Assembly: GCF_002909255.1 (NCBI RefSeq)
Contig: NZ_PIOB01000003.1
Coordinates: forward strand, 496,001 to 560,000
DNA: 64,000 bases
Direction: 5' to 3'
Source of the DNA: Arenibacter hampyeongensis
GTDB lineage: Bacteria; Bacteroidota; Bacteroidia; Flavobacteriales; Flavobacteriaceae
Shown here: piece by piece, positions 26,618-37,044 of the stretch
How the letters are laid out: every line of letters starts with the position of its first letter
Numbering within the stretch: the first letter of the stretch is position 1
Position numbers and translations under genes: made by a program
The notes under the pieces: generated by a model
What the model was told of the DNA's origin: nothing
Database searches by the model: none
The model's input: only the letters and a program-made list of their open reading frames with translations

Positions 26618-28588
26618 ATGAGCAAGAAAAAACATAATCTTCGTGATATCAATATCGAAGAACATAAAGGAGAACATGCTCACGACGATGGTCATAAGCA
26701 CAGCAGTTCAGAAAGGATAAGTAAATTTAAAACCTACCTACCTGCTATTTTTAGTTTTGTGATGCTGATAGTCGGTATTACCATAGACTATTTTTATGCG
26801 TTACCTTATTTTAAAGACTGGATACGTATTGTTTATTACACAGCAGCATACCTTCCTGTAGGCTTCCCTGTGATAAAAGAAGGCTGGAACAGTATTAAAA
26901 ATGGCAATTTCTTTACAGAATTCTTCTTGATGTCCATTGCAACTTTGGGGGCATTTGCTATAGGCGAATATCCGGAAGGTGTGGCCGTGATGTTATTCTA
27001 TGCTGTAGGCGAACTGTTCCAGAATGCCGCTGTCAACCGTGCTAAAGGAAACATCAAAGCTTTGCTGGACGTACGCCCCAATGAAGCACTGGTATTTCGC
27101 GATGGCGAGTTTATTTCCGTCAATCCAGAAACGGTTTCTATAGGTGAGAAGATTCAGGTACGAGTGGGGGAGAAAGTACCGCTTGATGGTATGCTACTTT
27201 CTGAAAAAGGTTCGTTTAATACGGCAGCCTTGACAGGAGAAAGCAAACCCGATACCATTGCAAAGGATGAAAAGGTATTTGCCGGTAGCATCAACCTCGA
27301 TGGTGTTATAGAAGTGGAAACGACAAAGGAATTTAAGGACAGTTCCATAGCACGAATTTTGGATATGGTACAGAACGCCACCGCCCGAAAGTCCAAAACG
27401 GAGCTTTTTATCAGAAAGTTTGCAAGGATTTATACCCCCATCGTTGTTTTCCTAGCTATCGGGCTAACATTCCTGCCCTACTTTTTTGTAGATGGTTACG
27501 TGTTCCGTGAATGGCTCTACCGTGCGCTGATATTCTTAGTGATTTCATGTCCCTGTGCCCTAGTAATTTCTATTCCCTTGGGTTATTTCGGCGGCCTGGG
27601 TGCGGCATCCAGAAATGGAATACTGTTCAAGGGTGCATCCTTTTTAGATACGATGACAAAAGTAAATACCGTGGTAATGGATAAAACTGGGACGGTAACC
27701 AAAGGGGTCTTTAAAATCAAAGGAGTTGTAAACAGCTCGGCTTTTACCGAAGCGGAATTTATGCAGTACCTAATGTCGATGGAAGAACAATCCACCCATC
27801 CCATTGCAAAGGCAATTTTGGAATACAAGGCAGAGGGTGCTGATTTTGAAGCGACCGAGGTTTCCGAAGTCGCCGGGAAAGGATTAAAAGGAACGGTCAA
27901 TGGAAAAACCGTGTTGGTAGGAAATAAAGCCTTAATGACCTCGAACAAAATAGAAGTCAATTCACAAACAGATGGCATCGTAGAATCAATTGTAATGGTT
28001 GCCATTGATGGAAAATTTGCAGGTTATGTGACCATAGCGGATGAATTAAAGGCCGATGCGCATCAAGCCATAAAGCAAATTAGGGAATCAGGGATTTCCA
28101 AAATCATCATGCTTTCTGGCGATAAGGATTCCATTACCCAACAGATAGCAAAAGAATTGAAAATCGATTGGGCGAAGGGTGGTCTATTACCCGAAGATAA
28201 ACTTAACGAAGTCGAAAAACTAAAAAAGCAGCTCGATACCAAAGTTGCATTTATTGGCGATGGTATTAACGATGCCCCTGTCTTGGCTGCAAGTGATGTA
28301 GGAATTGCAATGGGAGGTCTTGGCAGTGATGTCGCTATCGAGACTGCCGATGTCATTATCCAAAACGACCAACCGAGTAAGATTGCACGTGCTATTCAAA
28401 TAGGGCGTTCTACACGTCGAATTGTTTGGCAAAACATTGGTCTTGCCTTTGGCGTAAAAGTGTTGGTAATGGCCCTAGGAGCGTTCGGAATGGCGACAAT
28501 GTGGGAAGCCGTATTTGCGGATGTAGGCGTGGCACTTTTGGCAATACTCAATGCCATACGGCTCCAAAAAATGGTTTGGCACTCATAA
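26618..28588 (+). CDS. Heavy-metal P1B-type ATPase (ZntA/CadA-like)
   Basis: A 656-residue ATPase with the CPC motif (Cys311-Pro-Cys313 in SCPCALVIS), phosphorylated Asp355 in DKTGT, TGES, and GDGINDAP. The N-terminus has a His-rich stretch (EHKGEHAHDDGHKHSSSE) in place of a classic HMA domain. The CPC class with a His-rich head fits Zn/Cd/Co export. It completes the first metal operon, which would move metal to the periplasm for the RND pump to expel. Confidence 0.92.
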   Translation: MSKKKHNLRDINIEEHKGEHAHDDGHKHSSSERISKFKTYLPAIFSFVMLIVGITIDYFYALPYFKDWIRIVYYTAAYLPVGFPVIKEGWNSIKNGNFFTEFFLMSIATLGAFAIGEYPEGVAVMLFYAVGELFQNAAVNRAKGNIKALLDVRPNEALVFRDGEFISVNPETVSIGEKIQVRVGEKVPLDGMLLSEKGSFNTAALTGESKPDTIAKDEKVFAGSINLDGVIEVETTKEFKDSSIARILDMVQNATARKSKTELFIRKFARIYTPIVVFLAIGLTFLPYFFVDGYVFREWLYRALIFLVISCPCALVISIPLGYFGGLGAASRNGILFKGASFLDTMTKVNTVVMDKTGTVTKGVFKIKGVVNSSAFTEAEFMQYLMSMEEQSTHPIAKAILEYKAEGADFEATEVSEVAGKGLKGTVNGKTVLVGNKALMTSNKIEVNSQTDGIVESIVMVAIDGKFAGYVTIADELKADAHQAIKQIRESGISKIIMLSGDKDSITQQIAKELKIDWAKGGLLPEDKLNEVEKLKKQLDTKVAFIGDGINDAPVLAASDVGIAMGGLGSDVAIETADVIIQNDQPSKIARAIQIGRSTRRIVWQNIGLAFGVKVLVMALGAFGMATMWEAVFADVGVALLAILNAIRLQKMVWHS

Positions 28589-28620
28589 AAAGTGAATATA
28601 TATATAAATATACCTATGAA

Positions 28621-28806
28621 ATGTCTCAAAGTCGGAGAAAGAGAAGAGAAAATAACAAACTTGAAGAACCTAAAGGACGGACGGTGACCAAGAAGGATAG
28701 ATTATGTGGCACCCTTGTAATCACTGGAATATTTATTGTAGGATTAATAATTTATTTTTTTGAGGCTATTTTTTATTTCTTTTACCTGCTTTTCTCCGAT
28801 AAGTAA
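28621..28806 (+). CDS. Small membrane protein, unknown
   Basis: A 61-residue frame from ATG 28621: basic N-terminus (SQSRRKRRENN...) and one hydrophobic C-terminal helix (about 35-58). It lies 32 nt after the P-type ATPase, so it may be the last gene of that operon. No family is recognised. Moderate support from composition and position. Confidence 0.45.
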   Translation: MSQSRRKRRENNKLEEPKGRTVTKKDRLCGTLVITGIFIVGLIIYFFEAIFYFFYLLFSDK

Positions 28807-29251
28807 AATCGTGAAATGGGTATAGTGTAAATAACAGGATATATATAATATAGCGATAGTTTGGGAAAAAGAAATGCTCACGCATGCATAACATATCCTC
28901 TAACGTCACATAGCCAACAATTGAGCTTGCTAATTTTTCTAACTTGGTTGTCTACTATACTTGCAATATTAAATCCTTTATGTTTCAAAAAATGAAAAGT
29001 AGCAAAAATTTGCCTCGTACATTGAATTAGTATCTAAAAGTACATGTTGTGCAAAACTTTCATTGCAATAATCGCAAAATGGTTTAAAACATACCTTTTT
29101 AGGCACATTCCCCATACTAAAAACTAGTTTCTTGGGACTGCTTGAGTTTATATTTCAACGGAAAAACCCTTTTTTACCGTAGCCCATTCAAAATTTTAAA
29201 AAAGCTTTAGATCCGTTTAAAATTAAATCGGAAAAGTTATCTTTGTTTTTG
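28807..29251. other. Spacer between the two metal operons
   Basis: About 445 bp, AT-rich, with no convincing gene. It should hold the end of the first metal operon and the promoter for the second. Confidence 0.4.
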
Positions 29252-29692
29252 ATGCAAAAGTACAATCACATAAAAGTATTTTTCTTTTTAGGCCTGTTCA
29301 GCTTTATGATGCTGCATCAAGCCTTTCCTCATTTGCATCATCAACATGAGGAAACATATTCACATTCAGAAATTGCACATACTGGCGAACACCATCACAA
29401 TGATGACCATTCCCAAGAAGACGAAAATTCACCTTTAGGTTTCTTTGGATTCTTTTTGGATATGCACGTCCATTCTACGGTGTCTAGTGATATTGGCCTA
29501 TTTAACAGAGACATTGTTGAAAAGCAGACCATTATTGGTAAAGAGATTGCTAATGGTGTTTTTGACATTCAAGGTCTTTTTTTAATTGATGATGGGCAAA
29601 ATAGAACATCTCCTATTTATCATCCACCGAATACTTATTTTAATTCTTATCTCTCATGCCTCGATACACGAGGTCCCCCATCTTTAGGTTAA
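29252..29692 (+). CDS. His-rich exported protein heading the second efflux operon
   Basis: A 146-residue protein with a hydrophobic N-terminus (residues 6-24, VFFFLGLFSFMMLHQAF) and a striking His-rich region (HLHHQHEETYSHSE, HTGEHHHNDDHS) before GFFGFFLDMHVHS. This is typical of periplasmic metal-binding proteins found at the front of Bacteroidota CusA operons. The C-terminus DTRGPPSLG resembles the PPRG end of the protein at 19277. I start it at ATG 29252. Confidence 0.7.
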   Translation: MQKYNHIKVFFFLGLFSFMMLHQAFPHLHHQHEETYSHSEIAHTGEHHHNDDHSQEDENSPLGFFGFFLDMHVHSTVSSDIGLFNRDIVEKQTIIGKEIANGVFDIQGLFLIDDGQNRTSPIYHPPNTYFNSYLSCLDTRGPPSLG

Positions 29693-29764
29693 TCGTTTAG
29701 GAGCAATTACCGCTATGGTAGTAATCCTTTTATAAATTTAGATTAAACCTAAAATTCACAAACA

Positions 29765-30949
29765 ATGAATAAACATATAGTATTCGCTATTTGCGGATGC
29801 CTGTCTTTTGTTAGTGGTTTCTCTCAAAATAGAAATTTGGAGGAATTACTTCTTGAAATAGAACAGAATAATACCGAGTTACAAGGCTATCAATCCTATA
29901 TTGAAAGTCAACAGCTCGAAAACAAGAGCACCAACAATTTGCCAGACCCACAGCTCTCTGGGTATTATCTGCCCTTTGGCGCTAATACCACAGATACTTA
30001 TACGGAATATCAAATATCACAATCGTTTGAGTTCCCAACGGTTTATGCTGCAAGGGGTAAGTGGAACCATTTAAGGTCGGCGCAACTACAAACTGCCTAT
30101 ACAAAAAGGAGACAGTTGGTGCTATTAAATGCGAAGGAGCTTCTTATAGAACTTGCTTTCTTAAGGAGGCAAAAAGGAATTGAGGCCGAAAGAAGAGCTC
30201 AGGGCAAACAGGTATTTGATCAGCTTAAGGAGCTCTATGACAAGGAGCAAGTAGGTATTTTAGATTTGAATAAAGCCAAAATTGCATGGATTCAGGAACA
30301 ATTTGTGCTTGGACAGATCGAAAATGACATCCAAATCCTGGTATCCAAACTAAAAACCTTAAATGGCAACAAACCTTTGGATGTACTTTCAATGCTAATT
30401 GATTTGCCCGTAGAAATAGGAAGTAAGGACAACCTTTGGCAGGAAAAATTAGTGCAAGACCCTGCCCTCCTGGAATTAAAGACCAATGAGGTTGCTTCCT
30501 TGCAAAAAATGAAATTGGAGCAAAACAAGGTACTTCCAAATGTCGCTCTAGGCTACAACCATCAGGGTGTAAATGGCAATAATTATTCGGGATTTTACGG
30601 TGGACTTTCCATTCCCTTATGGGGCAGTAAGAACAAAGTTAAAGCTGCTCAAGCAAGCCATGAGTATCAGCAATCCAATTCGCAAGTAATCTCAACTACG
30701 CTCTACGCCCATTTTCAAGAATCTTTTAATCGCTACCAATTAATGCGTTCAAAGTACCATGAGTATCAAACTACGATGGGCAATTTGGAAAGTGAGAAAT
30801 TACTTTTTAAGGCCTATATGCTGGGTGAGTATTCTTTTATGGATTACTATGTAGAGCTTCAGTTTTACCGAAATGCCTTCGATAAAATGCTGCAAATGGA
30901 AAAAGATTTGCATTTGCTTCAAGCAGAATTATTAAAACATCAATTATAA
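29765..30949 (+). CDS. TolC-family outer-membrane efflux protein (CusC-like)
   Basis: A 394-residue protein with a signal peptide (CLSFVSGFSQ) and the two-fold helical TolC repeat (LPDPQLSGYYLPFG near residue 60; VLPNVALGYNHQGV near residue 258). It forms the outer-membrane channel of the second RND system. Confidence 0.9.
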   Translation: MNKHIVFAICGCLSFVSGFSQNRNLEELLLEIEQNNTELQGYQSYIESQQLENKSTNNLPDPQLSGYYLPFGANTTDTYTEYQISQSFEFPTVYAARGKWNHLRSAQLQTAYTKRRQLVLLNAKELLIELAFLRRQKGIEAERRAQGKQVFDQLKELYDKEQVGILDLNKAKIAWIQEQFVLGQIENDIQILVSKLKTLNGNKPLDVLSMLIDLPVEIGSKDNLWQEKLVQDPALLELKTNEVASLQKMKLEQNKVLPNVALGYNHQGVNGNNYSGFYGGLSIPLWGSKNKVKAAQASHEYQQSNSQVISTTLYAHFQESFNRYQLMRSKYHEYQTTMGNLESEKLLFKAYMLGEYSFMDYYVELQFYRNAFDKMLQMEKDLHLLQAELLKHQL

Positions 30950-30967
30950 ATTTTAAAACAAAACATT

Positions 30968-31210
30968 ATGAAAATTTCAAAAATAGTATTCGCAGTAGCC
31001 TTAGTTTCAACTGTGGCCTTAACTTCTTGTAGAGACACAAAATCAAAGCCAGAAAGTACAGAAGAGCACGGTCATGAACACGATGCTGACGGTGGTCATA
31101 TGCACGAGGAAACTATAGAACAAGAAGAGTTCCATGTTGATAAGGATTCTATGGAAATTAAACCTGAAACCCATAAACATGATGATGGTTCTGAGCACCA
31201 CAATCATTAA
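30968..31210 (+). CDS. Small His-rich lipoprotein
   Basis: An 80-residue protein with lipobox LTSC at residues 18-21 and dense His/Glu/Asp (EEHGHEHDADGGHMHEE, HKHDDGSEHHNH). It lies between tolC and the adaptor gene and probably binds metal in the periplasm to feed the pump. The pattern resembles the His-rich head of the next gene, so it may be a duplicated fragment. Confidence 0.75.
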   Translation: MKISKIVFAVALVSTVALTSCRDTKSKPESTEEHGHEHDADGGHMHEETIEQEEFHVDKDSMEIKPETHKHDDGSEHHNH

Positions 31211-31230
31211 TATATAAATAGTTGTAGCAA

Positions 31231-32733
31231 ATGAAATATATAATTATAGTGCTTGCCTTTTTGGCAATGTCTTGTAATGACAAGACAGAAGATGCACACG
31301 CACATAATGCAGATGGTAGTCATGTTGGAGAAGAAATTCCCCGTTTGGACCATACGATCTGGACGGACAAAACAGAACTATTTGTTGAGTTTCCGGTACT
31401 AATAGTAGGCCAAGGAAGTAGATTCGCTGCTCATTTTACCGAAATGGATAAACACCAGCCTGTTAGGGAAGGTTCGGTAACCGTAAGCCTGATAAAAGAT
31501 GGTAAGGGCATCAGGAATACGGCGGATGCACCCACATCACCTGGGATATTTTCACCTGCAATTCAGCCCAAAGAAGTAGGGAACTATCAGTTGGTCTTTG
31601 AATTAACTACGCCCGGATATTCAGATAAGATCGTTATTGATAGTGTTACCGTATTTGCCAATGCGGATGAAGCCATAAAGGCCTTGGGTGCAGCTAAAGA
31701 TGATGGGAGCATTTCATTTTTGAAGGAACAAGCTTGGAAAATAGACTTTCAGACAGCGGCTGCGGTCAATGGTAAAATCTATGATGTTATAAATACCTCA
31801 GGTGTTTGGATGCCTGCGCCAGGCTCCGTTAAGACAATGGTAGCAAAATCTAACGGGGTGGTGGATTTTGCAGAAAGCAATCTTACCGAGGGTACGCCAG
31901 TTAAAAAAGGCCAATTATTGATCAATATAAGCAGTCAAGGTTTGGCATCCAATAATTTGAGTACAGAAATTGCAAAGGCACGTTCCAGTTTTGAACAGGC
32001 TAAGTCCGAATATGAACGTAAAAAGCAATTGTACGAATCGAAAATTGTTCCTAAAGCAGAGTTTGAAAAAGTAGAAAGCAATTTCAATATCGCCCGATCC
32101 AATTATCAAGGCCTTGCGGCAGGAGTTGCTGGTGACGGAAAGCAAATTCGGGCACCATTCGATGGTTATATCACAGCGATAAATGTTGCCAACGGAGAAT
32201 ATGTAGACCAAGGCGCCGCAATGTTAACGTTGGGAACGCTTCGATCCAGGGTTTTAAAGACCCAAATTGCACCTTCTTATGGACTCACCATGGAGAATGC
32301 ACAAAGCATTTGGTATCAAACCAAGGATGCCCAATGGCGCAATGTGGCATCTTCTGGAGGTTCGATCCTTTCCATTGCTAAAGATGTAGATAACAACAGA
32401 CCGCTAATTTCTGTTTTTGCCCAGGTCAATGACGATATTGAAATGCCGGAAGGGAGCTTGACCCAGGTTCAAATTGCAATGGGCAACGCAACCCAAAACA
32501 CAATGATTCCTGTAAATGCTTTGTTGGAAGATTATGGTAGTTATTCCGTTATGGTACAACTTTCAGGAGAAAGTTTTGAAAGAAGGCCTGTAAAAATTGG
32601 AAAGCGCAATGGGGAAAATGTAGAAATACTCCAAGGTCTAGAGATTGGGGAAGTAGTAGTAACCACAGGAGCATATCAGGTTAAAATGGCTTCAATGTCC
32701 GGTTCAACACCTGCACACGGTCACGAACATTAA
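31231..32733 (+). CDS. Efflux RND periplasmic adaptor, CusB-like
   Basis: A 500-residue lipoprotein (lipobox AMSC near residue 14) with a short His-rich motif (DAHAHNADGSH) and long lipoyl/hairpin domains. About 100 extra residues precede the adaptor core. It follows the His-rich lipoprotein and precedes the pump by 14 nt, giving a tolC-lipoprotein-cusB-cusA order. Confidence 0.88.
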   Translation: MKYIIIVLAFLAMSCNDKTEDAHAHNADGSHVGEEIPRLDHTIWTDKTELFVEFPVLIVGQGSRFAAHFTEMDKHQPVREGSVTVSLIKDGKGIRNTADAPTSPGIFSPAIQPKEVGNYQLVFELTTPGYSDKIVIDSVTVFANADEAIKALGAAKDDGSISFLKEQAWKIDFQTAAAVNGKIYDVINTSGVWMPAPGSVKTMVAKSNGVVDFAESNLTEGTPVKKGQLLINISSQGLASNNLSTEIAKARSSFEQAKSEYERKKQLYESKIVPKAEFEKVESNFNIARSNYQGLAAGVAGDGKQIRAPFDGYITAINVANGEYVDQGAAMLTLGTLRSRVLKTQIAPSYGLTMENAQSIWYQTKDAQWRNVASSGGSILSIAKDVDNNRPLISVFAQVNDDIEMPEGSLTQVQIAMGNATQNTMIPVNALLEDYGSYSVMVQLSGESFERRPVKIGKRNGENVEILQGLEIGEVVVTTGAYQVKMASMSGSTPAHGHEH

Positions 32734-32747
32734 AAAATCGAAGAGAA

Positions 32748-35700
32748 ATGTTAAACAAAATATTATCAATTTCACTTCAAAATAGATTGCTCATTCTATT
32801 GGGAGCGGTTGCATTGAGCGTGTTGGGTATTTACTATGCCAGGACAATGAACGTCGATGTATTCCCAGATCTTACGGCACCTACGGTAACCATTCTTACC
32901 GAAGCCGATGGAATGGAATCTGAAGAAGTCGAAAAATTAGTAACCTATCAACTGGAAACAGCCTTGAACGGCTCGCCAAATGTTCGAAGAATCCGTTCTT
33001 CATCGGCAGCAGGCATATCCATTGTTTGGGTAGAATTTGATTGGGGAACCGATATCTATCGAGCACGACAAATTGTGAGCGAACGGATCCCAATGGTAAG
33101 GGAAAATTTACCAGAAGGAATAGGTGCGCCGACTATGGCTCCTATTTCATCCATTATGGGCGAAATAATGCTACTGGGAGTTACGTCGGATAGCCTTTCG
33201 GCAATGGAATTACGAACTCTTTCCGATTGGACCATTAGACCACGTATAAAAGCTATTGGCGGTATTGCAAATGTGGTGGTCATAGGTGGCGATTATAAGC
33301 AATACCAAGTATTTGCAAACCCTGAAAAGATGAAGTATTACAACCTAAGTCTTTCAGAATTGGTCGAAAAGGTTAAAGAGGCCAATGCCAATGCGCCAGG
33401 TGGTGTTATCAACCAATATGGCAATCAATACATTATCAAAGGGAGTGGTAGAGCTTATGCTTTGGAGGATTTACGGGAATCAGTTTTAAAACAAGTCAAT
33501 GGTCAAACCATCAAAATTAAGGATGTGGCCACGGTTCAAATTGGAGCTGCCGATAAGATCGGGGATGGTTCATTGAATGCAAACCCTGCGGTGATCTTAA
33601 CCATTTCAAAGCAACCGGATGTAAACACATTGGAACTTACAGACCGTTTGGATGAAGCTATTACTGATTTACAAGCAACTTTGCCTAAAGGTGTAAACAT
33701 TAAAAGTCAAATCTTTAGACAATCCGATTTTATTGATGCCTCGATTAGTAATTTGAATCAAACCTTAATGGAAGGTGCATTCTTTGTTATGATCATCCTT
33801 TTCATCTTTTTAATGAATTGGAGAACAACGGTAATTTCATTGCTTGCCATCCCTATTTCCTTATTGGTATCCATTATCATCTTAAAATGGCTGGGTTATA
33901 CTATTAATACCATGAGTTTAGGCGGGATGGCAATTGCTATAGGCGCCTTGGTAGATGATGCTATTATTGATGTAGAAAATGTGTATAAGCGCCTGCGCGA
34001 AAATATCAGAAAACCAAAGTCTGATCGACAATCGACAATTACTGTTGTGCGGGACGCATCCGTAGAAATACGAAGTTCTATTATTATCGCCACCTTGATT
34101 ATCATTGTATCATTTATACCGCTATTCTTTTTGAGCGGGATGGAAGGTCGATTATTGCAACCGTTGGGCATTGCATTTGTAACCTCTGTTCTAACCTCTT
34201 TGATCGTGGCTGTAACGGTAACCCCAATATTGTGTTCCTATTTGTTAAATAACGAAAAGCTTTTAAACAAACAAGCAGAGGGGACACGGGTGGAACGTTG
34301 GTTACAGAAACATTATGGAAATATTTTGGAACGTGCCACAAAAATTCCAAAAATTGTCATTGGCACAACCGTCCTTGCCTTTATTATAAGTCTTTTGGTT
34401 TTAACGCAATTGGGAAGAAGTTTTCTTCCCGAATTCAATGAAGGTTCTTTGGTGATCAGTGTGGTAGGACCCCCGGGAATGTCTTTGGAAGAGAGCAACA
34501 AAACAGGAAAATTGATAGAGACGATATTACTGGACCTGCCCGAAGTTGAAGTGGTTACCCGACGACAAGGACGAGCAGAACTGGATGAACACGCACAAGG
34601 TGTAAATGCTTCAGAAATTGATGTCCCTTTTGTTCTCAAAGACAAAACCAAGGAAGAATTTTTCGAAGAGGTCCGTACTAAACTAAGCATTGCCCCAGGA
34701 GTAAATATTACTTTGGGACAACCTATAGCACATCGTATAGACCATATGTTATCAGGTACACGTGCCAATATTGCGATCAAGATTTATGGTTCCGATCTAC
34801 AACGTTTATTTGAAGTAGGCAAGAGTGTAGAGCAGAACATCAAAGATATTGATGGATTGGCGGATGTAGCGGTAGACCAACAAATAGAAGTTCCGCAGAT
34901 ACGCATCAAACCTAAACGTCAAATTCTCTCGGCCTATGGAATGACAGTTGGAAATTTGATGGAGCAGTTAGATATTGCTTTTGCCGGGGAAGAGGCTGGC
35001 GAGATTTATGAAGGTCAACAATATTTCGATCTGGTTGTGCGCTACGAAAAACCATTTAGGAATGACATTGAGAACATCAACAATACATTGGTGAGCCTTC
35101 CTAATGGCGGATACACAATATTAGGTGAATTGGCCACCGTTCAATCCGTGAGCAGTCCAAATACTATTAACCGAGAGGATGTGCAACGTAAAATTGTAGT
35201 AGCTGCCAATGTACAGGGCAGGGATTTACGAAGTGCCGTCAACGAAATAAAGGATGTTGTTGCCAGTAATGTAGCAATGCCTGAAGGTTATCGGGTGGAA
35301 TATGGCGGACAGTTTGAAAGCGAGTCCAAAGCATCACAATTACTTATGTTCACTGCAATCATTGCAATAGCTATCATTTTCCTGCTATTGTATTATGAAT
35401 TTAAAGATGTAAAACTGGCATTTGTAGTATTGATCAATCTGCCTTTGGCTTTAATCGGTGGTATTTTGATAGTGTACTTCACTTCCGGAATTATCAGTAT
35501 CGCAGTGACCATAGGTTTTATTAGCCTTTTCGGTATCGCAACCCGAAATGGAATCCTATTGGTTTCCAGATATGAGGATTTGAGAAAGGAAGGAATGAAA
35601 GGTTTTGAATTGATAAAAACAGGAGCTTTAGATCGCCTAAACCCGATCTTAATGACAGCCTTTACAACAGGCCTGGCCTTGATTCCCTTGGCCCTAAAAG

Positions 35701-35858
35701 GAGGCGAGCCTGGCAGTGAAATACAAAGCCCCATGGCGGTGGTTATTTTGGGGGGATTGTTATCTGCTACCATTTTAAATTTGGTCGTGATTCCTTGTGT
35801 TTATCAGTTGGTATTGAAAAGCCCGACCAGTGCTGCTGACGCCCCGGAATTAGTGTAA
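32748..35858 (+). CDS. CusA/CzcA-type heavy-metal RND pump
   Basis: A 1036-residue HME-RND pump with the TM4 signature GGMAIAIGALVDDAIIDVEN. That differs from the DFG...DGA signature of the first pump, so the two systems should prefer different metals. The GGxAIAIG form is close to the groups seen in Cu/Ag and less defined pumps. Length is standard and there is no fused TolC domain. Confidence 0.92.
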   Translation: MLNKILSISLQNRLLILLGAVALSVLGIYYARTMNVDVFPDLTAPTVTILTEADGMESEEVEKLVTYQLETALNGSPNVRRIRSSSAAGISIVWVEFDWGTDIYRARQIVSERIPMVRENLPEGIGAPTMAPISSIMGEIMLLGVTSDSLSAMELRTLSDWTIRPRIKAIGGIANVVVIGGDYKQYQVFANPEKMKYYNLSLSELVEKVKEANANAPGGVINQYGNQYIIKGSGRAYALEDLRESVLKQVNGQTIKIKDVATVQIGAADKIGDGSLNANPAVILTISKQPDVNTLELTDRLDEAITDLQATLPKGVNIKSQIFRQSDFIDASISNLNQTLMEGAFFVMIILFIFLMNWRTTVISLLAIPISLLVSIIILKWLGYTINTMSLGGMAIAIGALVDDAIIDVENVYKRLRENIRKPKSDRQSTITVVRDASVEIRSSIIIATLIIIVSFIPLFFLSGMEGRLLQPLGIAFVTSVLTSLIVAVTVTPILCSYLLNNEKLLNKQAEGTRVERWLQKHYGNILERATKIPKIVIGTTVLAFIISLLVLTQLGRSFLPEFNEGSLVISVVGPPGMSLEESNKTGKLIETILLDLPEVEVVTRRQGRAELDEHAQGVNASEIDVPFVLKDKTKEEFFEEVRTKLSIAPGVNITLGQPIAHRIDHMLSGTRANIAIKIYGSDLQRLFEVGKSVEQNIKDIDGLADVAVDQQIEVPQIRIKPKRQILSAYGMTVGNLMEQLDIAFAGEEAGEIYEGQQYFDLVVRYEKPFRNDIENINNTLVSLPNGGYTILGELATVQSVSSPNTINREDVQRKIVVAANVQGRDLRSAVNEIKDVVASNVAMPEGYRVEYGGQFESESKASQLLMFTAIIAIAIIFLLLYYEFKDVKLAFVVLINLPLALIGGILIVYFTSGIISIAVTIGFISLFGIATRNGILLVSRYEDLRKEGMKGFELIKTGALDRLNPILMTAFTTGLALIPLALKGGEPGSEIQSPMAVVILGGLLSATILNLVVIPCVYQLVLKSPTSAADAPELV

Positions 35859-36124
35859 ATAAAAAATCTTCGGATATATAACTGAACCATTTCAGGCCTT
35901 GAGTAACAAATTGTTTGCCAAGGTCTATTTGGCTCGGATTATTAGTTCAATTTAAGATTCACAATAGGCATTGAATTGATACATTTAGAATTTTTGGATT
36001 TAGAACCTTCTATGATTTGGATTTAATTAATGAATGAGTAATAAATCTAAGTAATTCAGTAAACTGAATGTTTAATGGAACAGATTAAAATTTATTATTA
36101 TAATGTATAATATTGCCTTATTAT

Positions 36125-36886
36125 TCAATTCCCTTGCTCAAGATACAACTCCTTACCCCACTCGGTTAACTCCTTTTCCAAGTAGTTTTCATTATGGAAC
36201 AAGGCATCAAATTCACCTACCAATTCTTTAATAGCTTTTCTGTCCTCAATTCGGATCCTGGTTTCATAGTTATTCTTGGTCCCATTACCAGTGAAATTCA
36301 ATGAGCCCAAATAGGCAATCCCATCATCGATCAAGTACAATTTTCCATGTATAAAAGGATGTGAGTAGGAATGGGAATCGGCAGTTGTAAACACCTTGAA
36401 AGGAAATAACTGTCGGTAAGAATATTTGTAGATTTTGGCGTTCCTAATTTTCGAAGTGTAATTCCGAATCAACAGCCAAGCTAGGAGTAAAGGAATACCT
36501 CCCCATAAAACCATACGATCCTGAATATTATATGCAATAACAACAAGCTCTAGAATCATTACCATCAAAAAAAAGTAAAGCCATCTTTTTATGTTGATCC
36601 ATTTTAATCGGAGGGCCTTTGCATCTATATCAATACTTTTGTCCTGAATAATAAGTTGACAGATATTCTTTTGTCTATCCCCGTAAAAGTCCTCTATGGT
36701 ATCCATAGTGATCAACTGTACCTCAACACCCCTATAATGCAGGTCGATCAATTTCTTGACCAGAAAGGGAGAAAGAAACGGCGATACTATTTTTACAGAT
36801 CGTTTTGCATTCTCAATTTCTTCCATCAATTTTTTGCCGGCTCCAGTACCGATATATACATCGCAGATGGCCTGATTAAAATACAT
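36125..36886 (-). CDS. Phospholipase D-like membrane protein, copy 2
   Basis: A 253-residue paralogue of the protein at 12982-13743, with the same single HKD motif (HGKLYLID), GSLNFTGNG and two hydrophobic segments. Most differences lie in the membrane segments and C-terminus. It lies 97 bp downstream of the intact coupling-protein gene, so the PLD-like gene appears to be a fixed part of this mobilization backbone. Confidence 0.85.
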   Translation of the reverse strand: MYFNQAICDVYIGTGAGKKLMEEIENAKRSVKIVSPFLSPFLVKKLIDLHYRGVEVQLITMDTIEDFYGDRQKNICQLIIQDKSIDIDAKALRLKWINIKRWLYFFLMVMILELVVIAYNIQDRMVLWGGIPLLLAWLLIRNYTSKIRNAKIYKYSYRQLFPFKVFTTADSHSYSHPFIHGKLYLIDDGIAYLGSLNFTGNGTKNNYETRIRIEDRKAIKELVGEFDALFHNENYLEKELTEWGKELYLEQGN

Positions 36887-37044
36887 GGTTTCCTTATTAT
36901 TGTTGACCTATTAAATTACAAAATCCGATGCTCTTATTAAAACGAATATAAACCCAAATCCATTAGTTATCAACAAATTAAGACTATTTCAGCTTTAACG
37001 GCAGAAATTTTCGAACGTCCATATGGATCCGCTCAAAGTTTTCC
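36125..37044. repeat. Direct repeat of about 0.9 kb, right copy
   Basis: The partner of 12982-13902. Here the repeat continues into the intact mobC/traG gene; the left copy breaks off after about 68 bp of that gene. This copy is therefore the complete locus. Confidence 0.88.
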
